A stretch of 64,000 nt of DNA from Candidatus Latescibacterota bacterium (GTDB taxonomy: Bacteria; Latescibacterota; UBA2968), in NCBI GenBank assembly GCA_022821275.1, contig JAJEDY010000002.1:92561-156560 (forward strand), read 5' to 3'. The notes under the pieces are model-generated. The model searched no databases. It was not told the DNA's origin and saw only the letters and a list, made by a program, of their open reading frames with translations. Shown in pieces: positions 53,815 through 62,917 of this stretch (positions are counted from its first letter, which is position 1; each line of letters begins with the position of its first letter). Position numbers and translations under genes: made by a program.

Positions 53815-54521
53815 AAATCAAAAAACTCTTTCAAAAAACGCGGTTCGGCATCTTCGCGCTATTTGGTATGATCAGCCTGTCAACATCCGCTCTGTGTATT
53901 TACACAGTCGATACACACCTGTCGGAAGAATACGAGAACAACAGCAAAAACATCGCGAAGACCATCGCCGACTCCAGTGTCGATATTCTCTTAAATCGGG
54001 ATCTCGCGGCTTTGCAATCGCTCATCGATCAATTTGTCGAAATCCAGAGCATCAAATACATCTATATCACGGATGAATCAGGTGAATTTCTCGCCCACAC
54101 ATTTGTGCCTGGCATTCCCGAAGTCATTCGAGCAGACGACCCATTTAAAACAGAAGCCATAGAACGCAATCTGCCCGGAATGGGCGATTTCGTGGAAGTT
54201 GGCAGTCCAATTCTGGCGGGAATTGCCGGCACGGTTCACGTGGGCATGGACACGGGACTGATTGCGCTCAAAATACAACGGGCAATCGGAAGACAGGTCT
54301 ATCTCATCTGCATCATACTCGTGGTCGGCTTCTTTGCTGCGATATGGCTCGTCAACCTCGCGGCAAATCCCCTCGGCGATCTCCTCGCCTATGCAGTGGA
54401 ACGCGCACGCGGTGAGGATGGCGCCTCGGACGACAAACTACTATCCCGCGACGACGAGGTCGGGCATCTGGCCAATCTTTTCTTCTATGTTTCTGAGGGG
54501 AAAGAGGCCAAAAGCGAATAG
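53811..54521 (+). CDS. Membrane sensor with HAMP domain but no kinase domain
   Basis: 236 residues. Membrane helix about 12-33, periplasmic sensor domain about 34-160 with a CHASE-like pattern (IAKTIADSSVDILLNRDLAALQ), second helix about 163-183, then a HAMP domain (about 184-236: NLAANPLGDLLAYAVERARG). The protein ends after HAMP; no histidine kinase, cyclase or methyl-accepting part follows, and the next gene is an MFS transporter. So it is either an adaptor or a truncated kinase. Overlaps the binding-protein gene by 4 nt. Confidence 0.8.
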   Translation: MKIKKLFQKTRFGIFALFGMISLSTSALCIYTVDTHLSEEYENNSKNIAKTIADSSVDILLNRDLAALQSLIDQFVEIQSIKYIYITDESGEFLAHTFVPGIPEVIRADDPFKTEAIERNLPGMGDFVEVGSPILAGIAGTVHVGMDTGLIALKIQRAIGRQVYLICIILVVGFFAAIWLVNLAANPLGDLLAYAVERARGEDGASDDKLLSRDDEVGHLANLFFYVSEGKEAKSE

Positions 54522-54535
54522 ACGGACACACAAAA

Positions 54536-55834
54536 ATGGCAAAATGGGAAATACAGATTCCGCGTTCAGTCATCGCGCTCTTATGCACGCTCCTGCAACT
54601 CTGTTTTGGCACCGTGTACGCGTGGAGCTTCTTTCAAACGCTTCTGGTCAGGCAACTCGGCTGGACATTCACAGAAACCGCATGGGCTTTTAGTATCGCG
54701 ATCTTTTCACTCGGCACATCCGCGGCCTGGGCAGGCGCAACGTTGCCCAGGTTCGGACCTCGCAAACTCGCAGTCACGGGCAGTATCCTGTTTTCCGGCG
54801 GCTATATGATCGCGAGCCTCGCCCTTCATCTGGACCTTATCCCACTCTTTTACCTGGGATATGGCGTTATCGGCGGTGCGGGCATTGGACTTGGCTATGT
54901 GACGCCGGTTGCAACCGCGGCAAAGTGGTTTCCAGATCGCAAGGGTCTGGTAACAGGCATCGTCGTGATGGGATTTGGCGTGGGTGCATTTCTCTTGAGC
55001 AAAATTTTGGCACCCTTTCTCGTGCTCCGAACAGAGTCGGACCTGACCCTCGTCTTCTTATGGCTCGGCATTGTATTTGCCTGTATCCTGTTGCCCTCCA
55101 GCTTTGTGCTGAGCGATCCCAAAGTCGCAGTTGTACCCGCTGCCGACGATGACCCCATGGAATACGAAGACACAGTCGCGCCCTATCTGCGATCTTCTGA
55201 ATTTGTCCTCATGTGGATCGTATTCTTCTTCAACATCGCCGCGGGTATCTCCGTCATCAGCTTTCAATCGGAACTCCTGCAAGAAGTTTGGGGGTTTGCA
55301 GATCCATCTCTGGAACCGGTAACACTCGCCGAGTACGGCGCCACACTCATCGCCGTTAGTTCCCTATGCAACGGCGTGGGGCGGCTCTTCTGGGGCTTGC
55401 TATCGGATCGCATAGGGCGCGTTGGCGTCTTCAGAATCTTACTCGCCAGCCAAATGATCGTCTTCGGCATATTGATGACAGAGCGCAACCCCTGGATCTT
55501 TTCCGCGCTCGTCTGTTATGTCCTGTTGTGCTTTGGCGGCGGCTTTGCCACAATGCCATCTTTTGTACTCGACGTCTTTGGCAGCAAAAAGATGTCCACA
55601 ATCTACGGAGCAATTCTAACCGCCTGGGCCGCAGCGGGCATCTGTGGTCCCCTCTACGTGGGATATCTGAAAGACCAATACCCCGACCGCGCAGTCATAT
55701 ATTGCTTCTTAATCGGAATTTTCATGCTCGGCCTCGGGTACGTCTTCTCCTACTTGTTAAACGACGACCGCATTCGCCTTAGCAGGCCAACATTGGAAAG
55801 CACCCTGCGCCAGTATGGCATTTTGTCCCGATAA
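54536..55834 (+). CDS. MFS transporter (oxalate/formate antiporter-like)
   Basis: 432 residues with 12 predicted membrane helices, beginning SVIALLCTLLQLCFGTVYAW SFFQ, which is the OFA-family start. Conserved loop WFPDRKGLVTGIVVMGFGVG and a second-half DRIGRVGVFR motif. OFA members move monocarboxylates or oxalate. Substrate here is unknown; position after the sensor suggests uptake of the sensed ligand or a dioxygenase product. Confidence 0.9.
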   Translation: MAKWEIQIPRSVIALLCTLLQLCFGTVYAWSFFQTLLVRQLGWTFTETAWAFSIAIFSLGTSAAWAGATLPRFGPRKLAVTGSILFSGGYMIASLALHLDLIPLFYLGYGVIGGAGIGLGYVTPVATAAKWFPDRKGLVTGIVVMGFGVGAFLLSKILAPFLVLRTESDLTLVFLWLGIVFACILLPSSFVLSDPKVAVVPAADDDPMEYEDTVAPYLRSSEFVLMWIVFFFNIAAGISVISFQSELLQEVWGFADPSLEPVTLAEYGATLIAVSSLCNGVGRLFWGLLSDRIGRVGVFRILLASQMIVFGILMTERNPWIFSALVCYVLLCFGGGFATMPSFVLDVFGSKKMSTIYGAILTAWAAAGICGPLYVGYLKDQYPDRAVIYCFLIGIFMLGLGYVFSYLLNDDRIRLSRPTLESTLRQYGILSR

Positions 55835-55849
55835 TTATGAGGAATACAC

Positions 55850-56821
55850 ATGTCTGAACTCCCACAGCCCACCGAAGACCTCGCACAGGTCAAAACACAA
55901 CTCGACACCTGTGGTTATGGCCTGCTCGCCAACGCGCTCAATGTAGAAGACCTGTCAAAAATTAAAACCCGTCTAAAAGAACAGGCCATTGCCGAAAAAC
56001 AACGCGGGCTCGCATTTGAAGACGGGGGTTCAAAACAAAACTGGGGGGATTTTCGAAATAAAAAAGGACAGGTACGCAAGGAGGTGTTTACACAATCTGC
56101 AGGAGGCGTCAACCAGCGCGTGTGGATGCTGATCAACAAAGGTCGGGTATTTCAAGACATGCTTTTACACTCAGGGGTTCGCAACATCGTAGATCACGCA
56201 CTCGGCAATGATTATTTGCTATCGAGTCATTCGGCCAACATCGCCAAACCCGGCGGCGTTGCCATGCGCCTGCACACAGACCAGTGGTGGATGCCCATGC
56301 CAACGCGCGCAGACCGAACGCATTTACCCGTGGGTTCTATCACCCGCGAACAAACAGATGAACCCGATACCACATCCATCTGGCCCCGCGTCGTCGTCAA
56401 CGTGGTATGGATGATCGGCGATTTCACAGCGGAAAACGGCGGCACCCGCATCGTTCCCGGCAGTCACCTGTGGGGACGACGCCCGGACAACCCCGATGAC
56501 AACGCCATCGAAACAGTCGCCCTCGAAGGGCCAGCCGGCACAGTTGGATTCCTCGACGGACGCATCTGGCACGGCACGGGATCCAACATAAGCGACCAAA
56601 TGCGCTGGGCCATACTCACCACATTCTGCGGACCTCAATTCCGTCCACAGGAAAATTTTACCATAGGCACGGATACCAGAGTGCTGGCAGATGCATCGCC
56701 CGATCTTCTCTCTTTACTCGGATTCAAAGTGTGGAATGCCTACGGACGCGTCGAAAGCCCAGCCGTAGAATATATCCAACCCGGGGAACAATCCCTGGGT
56801 GAACTGCGCCCTCACTCATAG
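55850..56821 (+). CDS. Phytanoyl-CoA dioxygenase family protein (second)
   Basis: 323 residues, GAGGA 7 nt upstream. The Fe(II) motif is clear: MRLHTDQWWMPMPT (His-x-Asp) and LDGRIWHGTGSNISD (second His), with NGGTRIVPGSHLWGRR as the usual family block and R in QMRWAILTTF. It is only distantly like the dioxygenase at 51640, so the operon carries two different oxygenases. Substrate unknown. Confidence 0.9.
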   Translation: MSELPQPTEDLAQVKTQLDTCGYGLLANALNVEDLSKIKTRLKEQAIAEKQRGLAFEDGGSKQNWGDFRNKKGQVRKEVFTQSAGGVNQRVWMLINKGRVFQDMLLHSGVRNIVDHALGNDYLLSSHSANIAKPGGVAMRLHTDQWWMPMPTRADRTHLPVGSITREQTDEPDTTSIWPRVVVNVVWMIGDFTAENGGTRIVPGSHLWGRRPDNPDDNAIETVALEGPAGTVGFLDGRIWHGTGSNISDQMRWAILTTFCGPQFRPQENFTIGTDTRVLADASPDLLSLLGFKVWNAYGRVESPAVEYIQPGEQSLGELRPHS

Positions 56822-56857
56822 AGAAACCCTTGAGCGCGCAGCTTTGTCAAAATAAGT

Positions 56858-56944
56858 AGGGGGCGAACGGTTCAAGGTGGGCCGCCTGACATTGGTCGGT
56901 GGTGCGGGCAACCGCATAGGGTTCGATTCCCTCGCCCTCTGCCA
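56858..56944 (+). tRNA. tRNA-like element, copy 1 (type II, degenerate 5' half)
   Basis: 87 nt ending in CCA. Acceptor AGGGGGC / GCCCTCT (one G-U pair), T loop TTCGATT exactly on the consensus, and a long variable arm TGCGG-GCAA-CCGCA like tRNA-Ser/Leu. The D stem can be CGG/CCG. The anticodon stem is poor: CTGAC/GGTGG with one mismatch and two wobbles, loop ATTGGTC with U33; formal anticodon TGG. Base 8 is G, not U. So it is tRNA-like at the ends but not a safe functional tRNA; possibly a pseudo-tRNA or a different structured RNA. Confidence 0.4.
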
Positions 56945-56965
56945 AGAAAACAACAGCATCAATGC

Positions 56966-57054
56966 AGGGGGTGAACACCATTTGGAATGGGGCGGAGCAT
57001 TCTGGCTTCGTGTGCGGGCAACCGCATAGGGTTCAATTCCCTCGCCCTCTGTCA
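56966..57054 (+). tRNA. tRNA-like element, copy 2 (direct repeat of copy 1)
   Basis: 89 nt. Ends are the same as copy 1 (AGGGGGT start; last 43 nt from GTGCGGGCAACC onward identical except two bases), but the middle is different, with CCATT-TGG-AATGG and CGGAGC-ATTCTG-GCTTCG hairpins. The 3' end is TCA rather than CCA. It abuts the isomerase stop codon (57057). Together with copy 1 it is a 110-nt-spaced direct repeat of unknown role. Confidence 0.4.
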
Positions 57055-57056
57055 GC

Positions 57057-57830
57057 CTACCCAAACATCTCTTTTGCAAACGCCAGATTCTTCTTTCCCG
57101 AAGCGATAGGATCAGCCCCCCCTGGCGTTTCAAAAATCAGCCAACCCTCATAACCGATCTGTGCAATCGCATCTCGGCACGCGGGAAAATCCACAGTACC
57201 TTCGCCCAGATCTGAACGCCGCGTATCCTTCAGATGAATCAATTGTGTGTGTTCAGGTAAAGTAACGAGCATATCGACCGAATCGTACCCGTATTGCAGC
57301 GCATTCGCAGTATCTTGGTACACCCCCACCATCTCAGACCCCACGCCATCGCAAATCGTTCTCAACAACCCCGGTGAAAAACTCGTCTCCAAAGCAACCT
57401 TAATACCCTCATCTTCTGCGACAGGAGCGCATCGTTTCATATCCTCAATCAACAATTCTGCATGCGCGCTCGACATATCGAGATTCTCAGCATCAAAATA
57501 CGGAAGTAAAATACCGACACCCCCCATCCCCTTACATGCGCGAATCCCCTTTTGCACGAGATCCACCACGCGGTCGCGCACAGCCTCATCTTCCTCATTT
57601 CCCTTGTATTCCCGAAACAGGGCAAAACTGATAGAACACGCTTGCGCACCCGTTTCCTGAACCCATCTCCCAACCTCCTCCCTGCCCGCCGCACTCAAAA
57701 GCCAATCCAGCCGCTCCTCCTCTCGCAGCACAATCTCCACCCCATCAAACCCAATATCCCCTGCTGTGGCAAAAGCATCTTTTCCCCAGTCCATATTCAG
57801 ACTCGCATTGCGAATCCCGTACAAATACAT
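57057..57830 (-). CDS. Sugar phosphate isomerase/epimerase (AP-endonuclease-2 fold)
   Basis: 257 residues from the ATG at 57830 (AAAGGA 6 nt upstream; MYLYGIRNASLNMDWGKD). TIM-barrel features: GFDGVEIVLREEERLDWLLS, KVALETSFSPGLLRTICDGV (Glu) and VYQDTANALQYGYDS (Asp), TQLIHLKDTRRSDLGEGTVDF. This is the xylose-isomerase-like family used for inositols and sugars. The cluster contains formamidase, Gfo/Idh, creatininase and FAD oxidase genes on the same strand. Confidence 0.88.
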   Translation of the reverse strand: MYLYGIRNASLNMDWGKDAFATAGDIGFDGVEIVLREEERLDWLLSAAGREEVGRWVQETGAQACSISFALFREYKGNEEDEAVRDRVVDLVQKGIRACKGMGGVGILLPYFDAENLDMSSAHAELLIEDMKRCAPVAEDEGIKVALETSFSPGLLRTICDGVGSEMVGVYQDTANALQYGYDSVDMLVTLPEHTQLIHLKDTRRSDLGEGTVDFPACRDAIAQIGYEGWLIFETPGGADPIASGKKNLAFAKEMFG

Positions 57831-57868
57831 AGCAAATCCTTTCATGAATGTTGTAAACCCCAAAACCC

Positions 57869-58780
57869 CTACGCTTCATACGGCACTCCGGTGCGCCGCA
57901 GATCCTTAGTCACCGCAATCTGACACGTAACATAACCGCCCATATAGCCCGTAGCATAGCCGGGCCGCGCATCGCCAATCGTGCCCACGATCATATTGGC
58001 ATGTTCGTACGTCGTATCGTAGCGATCAATAATCAGAGCCACCATCTCCAACCATGCCAGCCTGAGCGCCTCGCCCCATTCAGCAGCCCGGGCACTCGTC
58101 AGATACTCCTCAGCAGCTTCTACCACTGTAGTCGTCTCCACCACCGGACTGCTATTGGGAAACCCGGGGGAGCGATCTACCTTTATAGTAACCGCCGCGT
58201 CGATCTCGACACCGGCACCAGTCAACTCGCCATCGCCCATCCGCGCATGGACATCGCCCAGAGAAAGCAATCCCCCGGGCTTTTGGGCACGGATATGCAC
58301 AGTACTGCCCGGCTGAACCGCGTTAAAATCCATATTGCCACCGTGGTCAATCGAATGGGCAGCCCACGGTTCGAGTTGAACCACGCCAACCATAGGCCGT
58401 ACCGGCACCACAAAATCCGGCGGAAAGTGGATCAACCCATCGCGCACCGGCGCCACGCAGCGCCAGTTGCCCCAGTTGGGACCCCCATTGCGATAAAAAC
58501 CGTAGGGACCCACCTCAATATCGATAATCTCGATCGCGACCCAGTCATCGGGCGCAATCCCTTCAATGCGAAAAGGACCGCCCCGACGGGCATAGCGGCG
58601 GTGGCTCTCCCCAGACGTAATCATCCCCGCGCGGGTCTCACCAGCGGCCTCAAAATCATTATCAGCCCCCCCAATCGTCTCAATAATCACTGTCTCACCC
58701 AGAGCGAGCGTACCGCGCACCTCGCCAATAGCCGGATCATCCGGCCCACTATAATAGGGCGTGCGCGTGAAGTGACGCAT
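57869..58780 (-). CDS. Acetamidase/formamidase family protein
   Basis: 303 residues, AAAGGAG upstream. Family motifs: the PFRIEGIAPDDWVAIEIIDI block, SIDHGGNMDFNAVQPGSTVH and LLSLGDVHARMGDGELTGAG. Hydrolyses formamide or acetamide to ammonia and acid. It would fit with creatininase nearby in a nitrogen-scavenging cluster, which is inference. Confidence 0.92.
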   Translation of the reverse strand: MRHFTRTPYYSGPDDPAIGEVRGTLALGETVIIETIGGADNDFEAAGETRAGMITSGESHRRYARRGGPFRIEGIAPDDWVAIEIIDIEVGPYGFYRNGGPNWGNWRCVAPVRDGLIHFPPDFVVPVRPMVGVVQLEPWAAHSIDHGGNMDFNAVQPGSTVHIRAQKPGGLLSLGDVHARMGDGELTGAGVEIDAAVTIKVDRSPGFPNSSPVVETTTVVEAAEEYLTSARAAEWGEALRLAWLEMVALIIDRYDTTYEHANMIVGTIGDARPGYATGYMGGYVTCQIAVTKDLRRTGVPYEA

Positions 58781-58835
58781 GGAAAATCTCCTTTATCAAG
58801 GGTTCACAGCGAAGTCTAAACCCAGAAGACGCAAG

Positions 58836-61103
58836 TCATGACACTTTCTTACCAAAGGCATTGACAAAAATCAGAAAATCCCCAAATCCAATCACACCAT
58901 CTCCATTCAAGTCGAATCGCGCTTGATACGCCTCATCTTTCTCACTTAACCCAAATTTTTCCACAAACTGCAAAAAATCAAGAAAATCAACAGTCCCATC
59001 ACCATCAAAGTCGGATGCAGAGGCCAGCGTAGAAGAGGTAATATACAACGACATATCCCACAGTTTAATTGTGTCATCCCAGGACCCAGAAGCGAGAATA
59101 GCCCCATCGGGTGAAAATGACACGGAAGTGACCCCACTCCCATGCCCTGTAAGCGTAGCGATGTTTGTCCCCGTGACAACATCCCACAGTTTGATTGTGC
59201 GATCCCATGACCCTGCTCCAGAAGCGAGGATTCTGCCACCGGGCGAAAATGACACGGAAGTGACGTTACCCCTATGTCCTTCAAGCGTGGCAATATTTGT
59301 CTCTGTGATAACGTCCCATAACTTGATTGTATCATCCCAGGACCCAGAAGCGAGGATTCTGCCACCAGGTGAAAATGATACTGAAGTGACGTTGCCCTCA
59401 TGCCCTGTAAGTGTAACGATGTTTGTCTCCGTGACAACATCCCACAGCTTGACTGTGTCATCCCAGGACCCAGAAGCGAGAATAGCCCCATCGGGCGAAA
59501 ATGACACGGAAGTGACATCATCCGTATGCCCTTCAAGCGTGGCAATATTTGTCCGTGCCGCAACATCCCACAGCTTGATTGTGCGATCTTCTGACCCAGA
59601 AGCAAGGATGACCCCATCGGGCGAAAATGACACGGAAGTGACATCATCTGTATGTCCTTGAAGCGTAGTAATCATTGCCCGCGTAGCAACGTCCCACAGA
59701 TGAGTGACCCTGTCACCAGACCCAGAAGCAAGGATGACCCCATCGGGCGAAAATGACACGGAATAAACGCCTCTCGTAAATCGTGTACGCGTGGCAATAT
59801 TTGTCCGTGCCGCAACATCCCATAGCTTGATTGAGGGATCCCATGACCCAGAAACGAGGGTGGTACCATCAGGTGAAAACGTCACTGAATTGACTCTCCT
59901 CGTATGTCCTTCAAGGGTAGCGATGAGATTGTGTTGAGTCGAAATATCAAATAGCTCAAAACGCGTATTACCAGCATTCCCAAAAGAATCAACAGCCTCG
60001 ACATAAATCTGATGAGTGAGAGGATCAGAAAGACTCGTGCCGCTATTAGCTGGAAAAACGCCATCATAATCAAATTCAACAATGGCATCTCTTTCGCCTG
60101 CCAATCCACGACATGACTTCACTTCATAAGATCCAGTAGCAGGGTGGGGGGGGATTGTTGTAACAAATAAGATCACTTGATGCAGCCCATCCGAATCGCT
60201 GACTTTGAGTTGGACAGAAACGCTCTTTGAACCGGCTGGATATCCAGTCTGCGAAACGAGTTCGATAGTTGGTGGCTGCGCCTCCTCAGTTGGTATATCG
60301 GAATTGAAATAGGGATGCACGGACAAAAATTCCGCATGGCACGCAGATAAAGATCCTCGTCGGCTTTTTCCATAAGACATAATATAAGCCTCATCTCTGA
60401 AATCGTGACGCAAATCAAAAGTGTGTCCGAGTTCATGGGCCGCCGTTGTCCAGTGAAATCCGCCAGGCACGAAGCAAATGCCACCGTTTTTCCCCATCAG
60501 TCTTGCACTACCGGCCGCCTGCCCTATTTTATTCGTACTGTTGTCAACCACAATAAAGTAAACATTCTCCCTGGCATCAAACGCTTGTCCAATCTCATCT
60601 AAAACAGTATCAACTGTGTCACCAATATAGTGACTATCGGGATTCCGCCCATCCACGCGATGCACCACTGGTTCGCCCTGTGCATCGGTCTCAAAGCGAA
60701 AGGTCTTACGACCATAGCCGCGTGCCTCCATCTGCTCGGCATAAAAGGTCTGTATCTGGCGAATTGTCACTTTCATCGAATCAACCACTGCTTGCTGAAA
60801 CGGGCGGTCATTCGGCAAGAAGTAAATCATTCGCACGGTGCGCGGTTCGCCCGCATTTAATGCTTGCTTTGCAGCAGCATACAGACTATCGCGTGCCCCT
60901 ATGTCTTCGTATGGAGAAGAAGCATAGCTGACAGACAAAAAGCATCCGCAGAAAAAAACGAGAATAATTTGAGCGTTTTTCGCAGATAGGCACAGATAAA
61001 AGGCAAAAAGCGGAGAAAGACAGCGAACAATTTGAGTTGCCCCACCGCGCAGGCAGACTGCTCGCATGGCCTTTAGACGAATAACTCTAAACCAAAAAAT
61101 CAT
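58836..61103 (-). CDS. Zinc metalloprotease fused to seven WD40 repeats and EF-hand motifs
   Basis: 755 residues. After a signal-type hydrophobic N-terminus there is a protease domain (about 65-290) with the zinc motif TTAAHELGHTFDLRHDF, an Ig-like region (about 275-375), then exactly seven WD40 units (about 385-685, e.g. VTSVSFSPDGAILASGSWDD TIKLWDV), and two EF-hand dockerin-like motifs (SDFDGDGTVDFLDFLQFVEK; DLNGDGVIGFGDFLIF). An exported or surface protease with a propeller and an attachment module. The N-terminal 45 residues overlap an interspersed repeat (60972-61017), so the true start is uncertain; 61103 is coupled to the upstream stop by ATGA. Confidence 0.8.
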   Translation of the reverse strand: MIFWFRVIRLKAMRAVCLRGGATQIVRCLSPLFAFYLCLSAKNAQIILVFFCGCFLSVSYASSPYEDIGARDSLYAAAKQALNAGEPRTVRMIYFLPNDRPFQQAVVDSMKVTIRQIQTFYAEQMEARGYGRKTFRFETDAQGEPVVHRVDGRNPDSHYIGDTVDTVLDEIGQAFDARENVYFIVVDNSTNKIGQAAGSARLMGKNGGICFVPGGFHWTTAAHELGHTFDLRHDFRDEAYIMSYGKSRRGSLSACHAEFLSVHPYFNSDIPTEEAQPPTIELVSQTGYPAGSKSVSVQLKVSDSDGLHQVILFVTTIPPHPATGSYEVKSCRGLAGERDAIVEFDYDGVFPANSGTSLSDPLTHQIYVEAVDSFGNAGNTRFELFDISTQHNLIATLEGHTRRVNSVTFSPDGTTLVSGSWDPSIKLWDVAARTNIATRTRFTRGVYSVSFSPDGVILASGSGDRVTHLWDVATRAMITTLQGHTDDVTSVSFSPDGVILASGSEDRTIKLWDVAARTNIATLEGHTDDVTSVSFSPDGAILASGSWDDTVKLWDVVTETNIVTLTGHEGNVTSVSFSPGGRILASGSWDDTIKLWDVITETNIATLEGHRGNVTSVSFSPGGRILASGAGSWDRTIKLWDVVTGTNIATLTGHGSGVTSVSFSPDGAILASGSWDDTIKLWDMSLYITSSTLASASDFDGDGTVDFLDFLQFVEKFGLSEKDEAYQARFDLNGDGVIGFGDFLIFVNAFGKKVS
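59040..59925 (-). repeat. 126-bp tandem DNA repeats encoding the WD40 units
   Basis: Seven 126-bp units encode the WD40 repeats. The middle four are highly similar (for example CCGGGCGAAAATGACACGGA, GAAGTGAC recurs). Copies with GGTGGCAGAATC versus GGGGCTATTCTC variants alternate, suggesting recombination between units. Confidence 0.7.
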
Positions 61104-62048
61104 TCCAATTGACCTTTATGTCCCGCCTCAATCGCTTCGCACAACCTCATCGTCTTGATCGCATCTTCAAGCGTACTCCACGGCTGCGTATCGTTTTGGA
61201 TGCACGCCACGAAATGCCGGGTCTCGTTGAAGTCGGGACCACCGACCGATTCCAGATCCAGTTCGCCCTCAAACGGCTCTCCGTCAGCATAGATCTCACA
61301 CCTGGGGCCACTCGTGAGATCCACATACGCGCTGAAGTCTTCCGCATGCGCTTCAAACCGCTGAATGCGGTATCCAACAGCGTAGTGGCTCATCATCACG
61401 CCCCGGCAGCCGCTTTCGAACTTGATCACGGCATTGTGGCGCATCTCGGCAGGATGGGAGGGCGCAGACCACGCCTCTGAATAAACCTCGACAGCGTCAC
61501 CTGCCAACCACCGCAACAGATCCACATGGTGGATCGCGTCCAATCGGATAAGATGTCCGACATCCCGGACCTTATCCCCAATATGCGGCTTGTTATACGT
61601 CGCCGCCACGTGAACGGGTCCGCCTCGATCTTGCAGCATGGCCCGAATCGCCAGCACTTCTGGAATGTATCGCCGGTTCACAGAGACGATTGCCCTGGCG
61701 CTGGATCGCTGTTCGGCCGCCATCATCCGTCGGGTCTGATCCGAACTGATGCCCGGCGGCTTCTCCACTGAGGTATGCAGTCCGGCCTCCAGACAGTCGA
61801 TCACAATATCGGGCAATGGCTCCGGAAAGGTCACAACATAGACCACGTCCAGTTGCACCTTCTCGATCATCTCCCGGTAATCCGTAAAAAGGGACGTCAC
61901 GCCGTGCGTTTCTCGCGTATGCGCCAGTCTTTCTGGATCCAGGTCTGCAACCGCAATCAACTCCATTTCCGGCTCATCCCGGATCATCCTGAAGTGGCTC
62001 TGCGCGTGACCTCCCGCACCGATAATCCCCACTCTTAGATTTGACATC
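61100..62048 (-). CDS. Gfo/Idh/MocA-family oxidoreductase
   Basis: 315 residues from the ATG at 62048 (MSNLRVGIIGAGGHAQSHFR). The Rossmann start is followed by VEKPPGISSDQTRRMMAAEQ and the C-terminal KPHIGDKVRDVGHLIRLDAI. The EKP lysine is present. The longer frame from 62521 is a shadow of the creatininase gene. The stop codon overlaps the protease start. Polyol or sugar dehydrogenase; substrate unknown. Confidence 0.9.
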
Positions 62049-62072
62049 GTCGTACCCTCTCTCCCTGAAATT

Positions 62073-62888
62073 TCAAATACAGTGAGACCCGAACTCGCGG
62101 TATTCGCGCACGGGCAACTCGTGATACTCCCGCACCAGCTTTTCCAGGCGTTCACAAGCCAGTTCAAAAATGCGCGCGCCCTTTTCCGCACTCGCAGCAA
62201 ACGCATCGCCCATAATACCCGTATCCTTTTTCGTATCCCGCCTCCGCTCGGCAAATTCCGCAAATAACAGCTCATCGCTAAACGGTCTCGTCCCGGTTTC
62301 ATCGCTGTCAATACGGCTCTTATCAACCAGATGTTCCCGCAAATGAAGCTGCACAGCCGTCTCCCATTCCCCCGCGTGCCCCACGCCCTCATTTGTCGCA
62401 CTCCATTCCCGCAATTCCTTCTCCACCATATCCCACCAGCTAAATGACAGCGTAAAAATATTCTCCTCTGCCACCTGCCATGAAACAGCGCGACAGGGCG
62501 CGGCATTGCCCCCATGTCCATTCACGGAAATAATCCGCTTGAACCCATTCGCATAAATACTGCGAAAAATATCCGCCAGCAAATTCTGAAACGTCTCCAA
62601 ACGCAAATTAATCGTACCGGGAAATCCCATATTATAATGCGTAAACCCCGACCACACCGGCGGCGCGACAATCACGGGAAAATCATCCACGCGCTGGGCA
62701 ACAGCCACCGCCATATAGAACGGCGCCGAAATATCCACATCCATCGGACAATGCGGCCCGTGCTGCTCCACAGACCCCACCGGCACAATCACCACGGGAT
62801 CGCACTCCAAAGCATCCTCAAACTCCTGCCGCCACATCTCCTGCCACATCACCTTCTTATTGCTACCGTCATAAGAAACTCTATACAT
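62073..62888 (-). CDS. Creatininase-family amidohydrolase
   Basis: 271 residues, GAGAGGA upstream. Metal motif VPVGSVEQHGPHCPMDVD and NGHGGNAAPCRAV, and a C-terminal block with GHAGEWETAVQL. The family hydrolyses creatinine and N-formyl or cyclic amides. Same strand and 25 nt from the Gfo/Idh gene, so one operon. Confidence 0.9.
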   Translation of the reverse strand: MYRVSYDGSNKKVMWQEMWRQEFEDALECDPVVIVPVGSVEQHGPHCPMDVDISAPFYMAVAVAQRVDDFPVIVAPPVWSGFTHYNMGFPGTINLRLETFQNLLADIFRSIYANGFKRIISVNGHGGNAAPCRAVSWQVAEENIFTLSFSWWDMVEKELREWSATNEGVGHAGEWETAVQLHLREHLVDKSRIDSDETGTRPFSDELLFAEFAERRRDTKKDTGIMGDAFAASAEKGARIFELACERLEKLVREYHELPVREYREFGSHCI

Positions 62889-62917
62889 AACTGAATCCTC
62901 TCAAAAAATAACACAAC

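Noticed and set aside
56816-57133. A 105-residue minus-strand frame across the tRNA-like repeats
   Set aside because: It is antisense to the tRNA-like repeats and reads like the spurious ORFs often found opposite tRNA sequences.
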